Of a stretch of 5,482 nt of DNA, positions 1-4,958 are shown one piece after another. The position numbers and the translations under genes were made by a program. Under the pieces are notes generated by a model. That model worked only from the letters and a program-made list of their open reading frames with translations, searched no databases and was not told the DNA's origin. Numbering within the stretch: the stretch's first letter is position 1; every line of letters begins with the position of its first letter. Origin of the DNA: Gammaproteobacteria bacterium (GTDB lineage Bacteria > Pseudomonadota > Gammaproteobacteria > Steroidobacterales > Woeseiaceae); the NCBI GenBank assembly GCA_029881015.1, contig JAOUNK010000239.1:1-5482 (forward strand), read 5' to 3'.

Positions 1-106
1 GATGACCGACCCGCTCGAGGCGGCGACTGACGATCACATCTATTTCAGCAAGGAAGCCTCCAGTGGCGGCCGTGCCTTCGGCGGCGGCGGATGTGGGTGT
101 AACTGA
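1..106 (+). CDS. DUF4266 small protein, 3' end only
   Basis: This is the C-terminal part of a small protein whose start lies left of the window. The reading frame uses bases 2-4 as a codon and runs 34 codons to TGA at 104-106. The visible residues include DDHIYFSKEASSGG and end in GGGGCGCN, which I recognise as the conserved C-terminus of DUF4266 proteins; these are usually about 70 residues with an N-terminal signal or lipoprotein sequence. The ATG at base 2 is probably internal, because the DPLE...DHIYFSKE stretch sits mid-protein in the family. Its function is unknown. The two closely spaced terminal cysteines could bind a metal, form a disulfide or be modified, but that is inference. Only one base separates its stop from the next start, so the two are probably co-translated. 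A thioredoxin-like gene is often found upstream in such loci, from memory; that region is not visible. Confidence 0.85.
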   Translation, partial: MTDPLEAATDDHIYFSKEASSGGRAFGGGGCGCN

Positions 107-107
107 T

Positions 108-1427
108 ATGACAGCATCGGCGAGAAAAAACGAACGTTCCGTCACAGCGACGCTGGCGGCGGCAACCTGTGCACTTCTCGGCACGACGGCGGTCACGCCC
201 GTCGATGCCCGGGAAGAGCCGAAATGGGACTTCAACACGTCGCTTTTGTACTACGGTGAGGACGAAGGCCGGGTCATGGACGCCAGCTTCAAGTCCATCA
301 TTCGCCGCCTCTTTGCCGACGATCGATCGCTGACACTGGGCCTCACCGTGGATGCACTGACCGGGGCGACACCCAGCGGGGCGATTCGCCAGGACGGTCC
401 GCAGTCATTCACGCGCCCGTCGGGCAGCAGCGCCTACACCGAGCGTGCTGGAGAACTCCCGCTCGACGACACGTTCAAGGACACGCGCGTGGCTCTAACG
501 GCCGGCTGGCAGCAGCCCGCCGGCGAGATGGGCCTTCTCAGTGTCGGGCTCAGTGCATCGAAGGAGTATGACTATCTGCACACCGGTGTGAACGCGAGCT
601 ATGCGCATGACTTCAACAACCGCAATACAACCGTATCGGCCGGTTTTGCGTTCGCCAGCGACAGCATAGAACCGGTTGGCGGCGCACCGGCGCCATTTAC
701 CAGCATGCTTGACGTTGGCGACACCAGCAATCGGGCAGGGGACCAGGACAAGGATGTGCTGGATGTCGTGTTCGGTGTCTCGCAGGTCCTGTCGAAGAAC
801 CTGCTGGTGCAGGTGAACTATTCGCTCAGCCAGTCCGACGGGTATCTCAATAACCCGTACAAGGTGCTGAGTGTTGTGGACGGCATTACCGGGGACACCT
901 TGCCGCGCACGCCGGGCATCAACGGCGGGCCCAGCGGTGAGTTCCTGTTCGAGAGCCGGCCTGATGAGCGCACCCAGCACAGTCTGTACACACAGGCGAA
1001 GTACTTCATGAACGGCAAGGTGCTCGACGCGTCCTACCGCTACATGACGGATGACTGGGAGATCGATTCCCATACACTCGACGTGCGTTACCGATGGCCG
1101 CTTGGGGAGACGCGTTATATCGAACCTCACCTGCGCTACTACACGCAGACGGAGGCCGAGTTCTACCGCCTGAGCATCGATGACTCCGCACCGCTGCCGC
1201 AATTTGCTTCGGCGGATTATCGCCTCGGCAATTTCGATGCAATCACGGCCGGCGTGAAATACGGCTGGAAGACCCGCAATGACAATGACATGAGCATTCG
1301 CGTTGAGTGGTACACCCAGTCGGGCACGGTGCCAACCCAGCAACTTATCGGCAACCAGGTGCTGAGGGACAACTACCCGGACCTGAACGCACTGATCGTG
1401 CAGTTCAGTTACCGGTTCTCCCGGTAG
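108..1427 (+). CDS. DUF3570 outer-membrane beta-barrel protein with flavinylation motif
   Basis: This gene encodes a 439-residue exported protein that I recognise as DUF3570. I chose the ATG at 108, one base after the DUF4266 stop, because it gives a clean signal peptide (basic start, Ala/Leu-rich core, likely cleavage after VDA at residue 34). The longer frame from 63 would add 15 residues overlapping the upstream gene. The mature part is full of alternating amphipathic strands rich in Tyr, Trp and Phe (for example WDFNTSLLYYGED and ALIVQFSYRFSR at the end), separated by short turns and long polar loops, as in a beta-barrel. Residues 82-88 read DALTGAT, a full match to the D-[G/A]-x-[S/T]-[G/S]-A-T site where ApbE links FMN to the last threonine (Thr88). 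The gene directly downstream is an ApbE. No function is established for the family. Family assignment is fairly secure; flavinylation is inference. Confidence 0.88.
   Translation: MTASARKNERSVTATLAAATCALLGTTAVTPVDAREEPKWDFNTSLLYYGEDEGRVMDASFKSIIRRLFADDRSLTLGLTVDALTGATPSGAIRQDGPQSFTRPSGSSAYTERAGELPLDDTFKDTRVALTAGWQQPAGEMGLLSVGLSASKEYDYLHTGVNASYAHDFNNRNTTVSAGFAFASDSIEPVGGAPAPFTSMLDVGDTSNRAGDQDKDVLDVVFGVSQVLSKNLLVQVNYSLSQSDGYLNNPYKVLSVVDGITGDTLPRTPGINGGPSGEFLFESRPDERTQHSLYTQAKYFMNGKVLDASYRYMTDDWEIDSHTLDVRYRWPLGETRYIEPHLRYYTQTEAEFYRLSIDDSAPLPQFASADYRLGNFDAITAGVKYGWKTRNDNDMSIRVEWYTQSGTVPTQQLIGNQVLRDNYPDLNALIVQFSYRFSR
351..371 (+). other. Codons for candidate FMN-attachment motif DALTGAT
   Basis: These seven codons encode D82 to T88 of the DUF3570 protein. 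The sequence matches the ApbE recognition motif known from NqrC and RnfG type proteins, where FMN phosphate is esterified to the final Thr. In a simple strand model the motif ends the third strand (SLTLGLTVDALTGA), which runs outward, and begins a long polar loop. That would place the flavin at the outer face. An alternative is that this is only a conserved structural turn of the family. Confidence 0.5.
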
Positions 1428-1429
1428 CG

Positions 1430-2332
1430 ATGGCGACAGCCCGGCCCGGGAGGCAGGTTCGGCTCGTCGCCGCGGAACAGGGCTGGGCGGGCCGCTTCCA
1501 GGCTATGGGGAGCCCTTGCGAGGTCCTGGTCGATGGGGGCAGCAAAGCCAACGCGGCCGCACTGACGGCGCTGGTCTCGGCCGAGGCCTGGCGTATCGAG
1601 GACAAGTTCAGCCGCTATCTCGACGGCAATATCATCCACAGCATCAATACGGCGGCTGGTAAGCCGGTCGAAGTCGATACCGAGACCGGCAACCTGCTCG
1701 ATTTCGCCGCCACACTGTTTGAGATCAGCGACGGTCGCTTTGACATAAGCTCCGGCGTGCTGCGTGCGGTCTGGACGTTTGACGGCAGCGACAGGATTCC
1801 CTCACAAGAGGCGATAGACGCCGTGCTGGACCGTGTCGGCTGGCAGCGGGCCGCCTGGTCCGGGGGTTGCCTCACGCTGGAGCCCGGCATGGAAATTGAC
1901 CTCGGCGGCATCGGCAAGGAATACGCCGTCGACCGCTGCACGTCCCTCGCGGGTGACGCGTCCGCTATCCCGGCGATGATTAATTTTGGCGGCGACCTCG
2001 CCGTGACCGGGCCGCCACGAAGCCGCAGCGCCTGGAAGGTGGGCATTGAAGGCCCCGCGGCCGATTCGGCAGACAGGCTTGTGAAACTTCGCCAGGGCGC
2101 CCTCGCGACCAGCGGCGATGCGCGGCGTTTCCTGCTGCGCGACGGGGTGCGGTACAGTCACATACTCGATCCGACGACGGGCTGGCCCATACCGGACGCC
2201 CCGTCCTCCGTCACGGTTGCGGCAGATACCTGCACGCAGGCGGGCATGATGAGTACATTGGCGATGCTCAAAGGCCCGGATGCCGAGTCGTTTCTTGCGG
2301 CGCAGGAACTGCTTAGCTGGTGCCGCCGGTAG
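1430..2332 (+). CDS. apbE: FAD:protein FMN transferase, ApbE family (divergent)
   Basis: ApbE enzymes move FMN from FAD to a Thr or Ser of target proteins, using Mg2+. This 300-residue protein shows the family blocks in order: MGSPCEV near residue 26, SRYLDGNIIHSIN at 61-73, FDISSGVLRAVWTF around 105-118, IDLGGIGKEYAVDR at 156-169, INFGGDL at 184-190, ATSG at 226-229 and SHILDPTTGWP at 243-253. Near the C-terminus the usual A-D-x-x-x-T metal-binding pattern reads AGMMST: the aspartate is Gly272 while Thr276 is kept. IGKEYAVD also differs from the common IAKGYAVD. The protein may belong to a subfamily tied to DUF3570. I chose the ATG at 1430, two bases after the upstream stop, since a longer open frame to 1307 would overlap the barrel gene. 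Neither start gives a signal peptide, although many bacterial ApbEs are exported. The obvious candidate substrate is the neighbouring DUF3570 protein. Confidence 0.9.
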   Translation: MATARPGRQVRLVAAEQGWAGRFQAMGSPCEVLVDGGSKANAAALTALVSAEAWRIEDKFSRYLDGNIIHSINTAAGKPVEVDTETGNLLDFAATLFEISDGRFDISSGVLRAVWTFDGSDRIPSQEAIDAVLDRVGWQRAAWSGGCLTLEPGMEIDLGGIGKEYAVDRCTSLAGDASAIPAMINFGGDLAVTGPPRSRSAWKVGIEGPAADSADRLVKLRQGALATSGDARRFLLRDGVRYSHILDPTTGWPIPDAPSSVTVAADTCTQAGMMSTLAMLKGPDAESFLAAQELLSWCRR

Positions 2333-2335
2333 GTG

Positions 2336-2400
2336 ATATAAAGCTTTAAAAAAGTTCTTTAAGTTATTGTTTATAAACAATTCATGTAAAATATTGCCTT
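2336..2400. promoter_or_regulatory. AT-rich promoter-like tract upstream of the coiled-coil/mbnPH genes
   Basis: This tract follows the apbE stop and is strikingly AT-rich against GC-rich surroundings. TAAAAT at 2387-2392 could be a -10 element, which would put a transcript start near 2399. No good TTGACA-like -35 lies at the right spacing; TTGTTT at 2367-2372 is only 14 bases upstream. I see no convincing terminator for the apbE block here, so read-through into the next genes is possible. Confidence 0.35.
2366..2381. promoter_or_regulatory. 16-bp perfect palindrome, candidate operator
   Basis: ATTGTTTATAAACAAT reads the same on both strands. Its inner 14 bases, TTGTT-TATA-AACAA, resemble an FNR/Anr box (TTGAT-N4-ATCAA) with one mismatch in each half. 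It lies about 120 bases before the 2501 start and just upstream of the possible -10, so a bound protein could affect transcription. The AT-rich setting makes chance palindromes likelier. Binding by any regulator is inference. Confidence 0.4.
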
Positions 2401-2409
2401 TTACGCTCC

Positions 2410-2477
2410 GACCATTTATGGTCTCAACGACGCGGGGCGGGGGCTCCAGAGTGAGAACTCCGTCCTTTCATAGACGG
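2410..2477 (+). promoter_or_regulatory. Possible structured 5' leader with three small hairpins
   Basis: Three inverted repeats follow each other between the AT-rich tract and the 2501 gene. GACCAT-TT-ATGGTC spans 2410-2423 with 6-bp arms. GAGT-GAGA-ACTC spans 2449-2460, a 4-bp stem closing a GNRA-type loop. CCGTC at 2460-2464 pairs with GACGG at 2473-2477 around an 8-base loop; it competes for base 2460 with the second hairpin. None is followed by a T run, so they do not look like intrinsic terminators. I do not recognise a known riboswitch class. Confidence 0.3.
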
Positions 2478-2500
2478 CGATTCCCAATAATCATAAAGCG

Positions 2501-3043
2501 ATGTTTGTCGACCTACCGCAAGAACTGATCCTGTACACGGCCGGCGCCTTCCTGCTCGGATGGCTGTTGTCGTCGCTCAGTTCGAATATGGGGGCGCGCT
2601 ACAAGGTGAAAAAGCGCGATCCGCGCGACGATCGTATCCGCGAACTCGAGGCGGAACTGCGCATAGCCCATGGCAATACCGACAAATCACGGACGGAACT
2701 CGAGCGTCTCGAGGACCAGCTCAAGGAAACCACGATCGGAATTGAGCGCAGGGACATTGTGATCTCGGAACAGCAGGCGAAGCTCGATCGCGTGAAAACG
2801 GACCTCAAAGACTCGGTCATAAAGACGCGCGAACTGCGTGCGGAACTCGCTGAAAGAGCCACCGAGAATGTGCATGCGGAAGCGAAGATCCGCGAAGTCG
2901 AGACCGAGCTGTCGATCGCACAGGCGTCAACCGACCTGATAGCAACCGGTGTCCTCGATTATTCAATCGCACCCGACACGGAAGACGGTGGCGCCCCGGC
3001 CAACCAGGACGATCTGGCCAAAGTCAGCAAAGCAGCGACCTGA
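2501..3043 (+). CDS. Membrane-anchored coiled-coil protein of unknown function
   Basis: The 180-residue product has one hydrophobic segment at about residues 8-27 (IL..AGAFLLGWLLSSL) followed by the basic stretch ARYKVKKR. By the positive-inside rule the long C-terminal part should be cytoplasmic. Residues about 42-142 are dense in Glu, Arg, Lys, Asp and regularly spaced Leu/Ile, with heptad-like runs such as LERLEDQLKE and ELRAELAER, typical of a long coiled coil. The last 35 residues are acidic, Ala-rich and probably disordered. I recognise no named family. There is no clear Shine-Dalgarno sequence before the ATG at 2501; only AAAG lies close by. It is the first gene of the block and ends two bases before the next start, so it is probably co-transcribed with the MbnP/MbnH pair. 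A role in assembly or organisation is possible but unsupported by sequence. Confidence 0.75.
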   Translation: MFVDLPQELILYTAGAFLLGWLLSSLSSNMGARYKVKKRDPRDDRIRELEAELRIAHGNTDKSRTELERLEDQLKETTIGIERRDIVISEQQAKLDRVKTDLKDSVIKTRELRAELAERATENVHAEAKIREVETELSIAQASTDLIATGVLDYSIAPDTEDGGAPANQDDLAKVSKAAT

Positions 3044-3045
3044 GC

Positions 3046-3831
3046 TTGTTTCTACGACGCACCGCCACGCTGTTCGTGGCCCTGGCCTGCGCCTCCTGCA
3101 GCCCGTGGGACTATCCTGTAAACATACCGTTTGCCGCGACCTGGCAGGGTAGCGCCATCGATTGCAACAGCGACGGTGCTGCGCTTTCGGACCTGCGATT
3201 CTATGTCAGCAATGTCCAGCTCATTGACGATCAGGGGCAGGCACACGATGTCCGTTTCGCCACGGAGATGGACTGGCAGAACGACGCTGTCGCGCTGATC
3301 GACCTGGAGGACGGGTCGGGCGCCTGCCAGAACGGCACAAGCGGGACATCGGACCACGTTCTTGGGGTGGCCACCGCGCGGGCATACAGGGGCCTGCGCT
3401 TTACCGTCGGCGTCCCGTTTCGCCTGAATCACGAAAATCCCCTGACCGCCAAGCCACCGCTGGACGACCCCGACATGCACTGGCACTGGCGGTCCGGCTA
3501 CAAGTTCCTCCGGGCCGGCGTGCGCACCGCGACGGACGGATTCTGGATGCATGCGGGCAGCGCCGGCTGCGATGGGACCGTCGGCAATATCGCCGCCTGC
3601 CGGTTCCCGAACCGCATCGAGGTGTACCTGCCCGACTTTGAGGTTGGCGTAGACACGGTCAATGTCGATCTGTCGGCGCTGGTTGCGGATATCGACCTAG
3701 ACGATGATGCCAGATCCGATTGTTCGTCAGGCCCTCCGGAAGCAGCCTGTGTGGCGCCGTTTGCGGCACTGGGTATCGAATTCGCAAGCGGTAAACAAAA
3801 CGGCGCACAGCGCGTATTTTCGGCGGAATGA
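3046..3831 (+). CDS. mbnP: MbnP-like copper-binding lipoprotein (four-Cys motif family)
   Basis: This 261-residue protein fits the family first annotated as the metallo-mystery pair four-Cys motif protein and now represented by MbnP. MbnP binds copper through a kynurenine made from a tryptophan by its partner MbnH. Matching features are LRFYVSNVQLID at 50-61, the VALIDLEDG block, GLRFTVGVPFRLNHENPL around 116-133, MHWHWRSGYKFLR at 144-156, FWMHAGSAGC at 166-175 and CRFPNRIEVYLPDF. Cysteines after the signal are at 40, 94, 175, 185, 226 and 235. The start is TTG at 3046, two bases after the previous stop; it gives the N-terminus MFLRRTATLFVALACASC, which looks like a lipoprotein signal with Cys15 or Cys18 as lipidation site, though neither lipobox is ideal. 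The usual M-x-W-x-W here has His at both variable places. Its stop overlaps the mbnH start by ATGA. Which Trp is modified cannot be told from sequence. Confidence 0.88.
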   Translation: MFLRRTATLFVALACASCSPWDYPVNIPFAATWQGSAIDCNSDGAALSDLRFYVSNVQLIDDQGQAHDVRFATEMDWQNDAVALIDLEDGSGACQNGTSGTSDHVLGVATARAYRGLRFTVGVPFRLNHENPLTAKPPLDDPDMHWHWRSGYKFLRAGVRTATDGFWMHAGSAGCDGTVGNIAACRFPNRIEVYLPDFEVGVDTVNVDLSALVADIDLDDDARSDCSSGPPEAACVAPFAALGIEFASGKQNGAQRVFSAE

Positions 3832-4958
3832 GAAAGACGCCGATCCTGCTGGCTGCTGTGGCGGCGGCAGCACTTGCCGCCATCTGGGTATCGCGGGATA
3901 CGTCGTGGGACTGGCAGCTGCCGCCCGACTTGCCCCCGCCACAGGTTCCTGCGGACAACCCCATGAATGCTGCCAAAGTCGAACTCGGGCGCTGGCTGTT
4001 TTACGACGTGCGGCTCTCCGGGAACCGGACCATGGCCTGTGCGAGCTGCCACATCCAGGCGCTGGCATTTACGGACGGCGTGGCACGATCGACGGGCTCT
4101 ACCGGCGAAGTTCATCCGCGCAGCTCTATGAGCCTCGTTAACGTCGCGTACGCGAGCCGACTGACCTGGGCCAATCCGTTACTGGATCGTCTCGAGGACC
4201 AGGCGCTCACACCGCTGCTGGGGGACCGGCCCGTCGAGATGGGCCTGAAGGACGGGGAGCGGCGTGTCGCCGAGCTGCTGCGTTCGGTGCCCAACTACAG
4301 TGAACTCGTCCGGCGTGCCTTTCCGCAGGATGCCGATCCGCACTCCCTGCTGAACGCGGTTCGCGCAATTGCGGCCTTTGTGCGGACCATCAACAGCTTC
4401 GAGGCCCCCTACGACCGCTATCTTGCCGGAGAGGCGGACGCGCTGGGCGCGGCAGCGGAGCGCGGTATGGAGCTCTTCTTCTCGGAACGCCTCGAGTGCT
4501 TCCATTGTCATGGTGGCTTCAATTTCACGGACAGCACGACGCATGTGAACAGCACGGTTGCCAGTGTCGGCTACCACAATACCGGGCTCTACAACCTGGA
4601 CGAAAGCGGCGCGTATCCGCCCGACAATACGGGCTTGTTCGACATGACCGGCGAGCGCCGGGACATGGGGCGGTTCAAGGCTCCCTCACTGCGCAACATT
4701 GCCGTGACCGCGCCGTACATGCACGATGGCAGCGTGGCGACGCTCGAGGAAGCCATACGCAATTACGAACGTGGCGGGCGGCTGATCGACGAGGGCGAAT
4801 ACGCCGGTGACGGGCGCCTGAGTCCGTTCAAGTCGGAATTCGTTACCGGGTTTGAACTCACCGACGAGGAGCGGGCGGACCTGGTGGCGTTCCTGCACTC
4901 GCTGACGGACGAATCCGTGCTTCGCGATCCGCAGTACTCGAATCCGTTTGTTCGCTAG
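3828..4958 (+). CDS. mbnH: MbnH-like diheme cytochrome c (MauG/cytochrome c peroxidase superfamily)
   Basis: The 376-residue product starts with an uncleaved anchor or signal peptide (residues about 5-21) and should act in the periplasm. It has two c-type haem sites: CASCH at 71-75 and CFHCH at 224-228. Between them, LVNVAYASRLTWANPLLDRLEDQAL carries Trp114, which probably aligns with the tryptophan bridging the haems in this superfamily. KAPSLRNIAVTAPYMHDGS at 284-302 is the classic C-terminal motif. Counting 14 residues from His299, the place of the axial Met of bacterial cytochrome c peroxidases is Tyr313 (in NYERGG), as with the Tyr ligand of MauG. This favours a MauG/MbnH-type protein oxidant over a peroxide scavenger. 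Known MbnH oxidises a Trp of MbnP to kynurenine, and an MbnP-like gene lies immediately upstream with a 4-base ATGA overlap implying translational coupling. The pair assignment is strong; activity is inferred. Confidence 0.92.
   Translation: MRKTPILLAAVAAAALAAIWVSRDTSWDWQLPPDLPPPQVPADNPMNAAKVELGRWLFYDVRLSGNRTMACASCHIQALAFTDGVARSTGSTGEVHPRSSMSLVNVAYASRLTWANPLLDRLEDQALTPLLGDRPVEMGLKDGERRVAELLRSVPNYSELVRRAFPQDADPHSLLNAVRAIAAFVRTINSFEAPYDRYLAGEADALGAAAERGMELFFSERLECFHCHGGFNFTDSTTHVNSTVASVGYHNTGLYNLDESGAYPPDNTGLFDMTGERRDMGRFKAPSLRNIAVTAPYMHDGSVATLEEAIRNYERGGRLIDEGEYAGDGRLSPFKSEFVTGFELTDEERADLVAFLHSLTDESVLRDPQYSNPFVR

Noticed and set aside
63..107. Upstream ATG at 63 as the start of the DUF3570 protein
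   Set aside because: It would overlap the DUF4266 gene by over 40 bases and bury the signal peptide behind 15 extra residues; the ATG at 108 abuts the upstream stop.
495..1343. Minus-strand open frame of 282 codons opposite the DUF3570 gene
   Set aside because: It is a shadow typical of GC-rich DNA: Val-, Arg- and His-rich, with no recognisable domain, while the plus strand has a clear signal peptide and barrel pattern.
1802..2380. Minus-strand open frame of 192 codons opposite apbE
   Set aside because: The opposite strand holds all ApbE motifs in order; this frame is Arg/Ala/Gly-rich with no family match I can see.
2341..2381. Intrinsic terminator after apbE
   Set aside because: The repeats there are A/T only with weak pairing, and no GC stem is followed by a T run.
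2431..2477. CGCGGGGCGG stretch reminiscent of the 5' end of an initiator tRNA
   Set aside because: No anticodon stem, T-loop or matching 3' acceptor strand follows, so no tRNA can be folded.
3498..4115. Minus-strand open frame of 205 codons across the mbnP/mbnH junction
   Set aside because: It crosses two well-supported plus-strand genes, has an Arg/Ser/Pro-rich composition and no recognisable motif.
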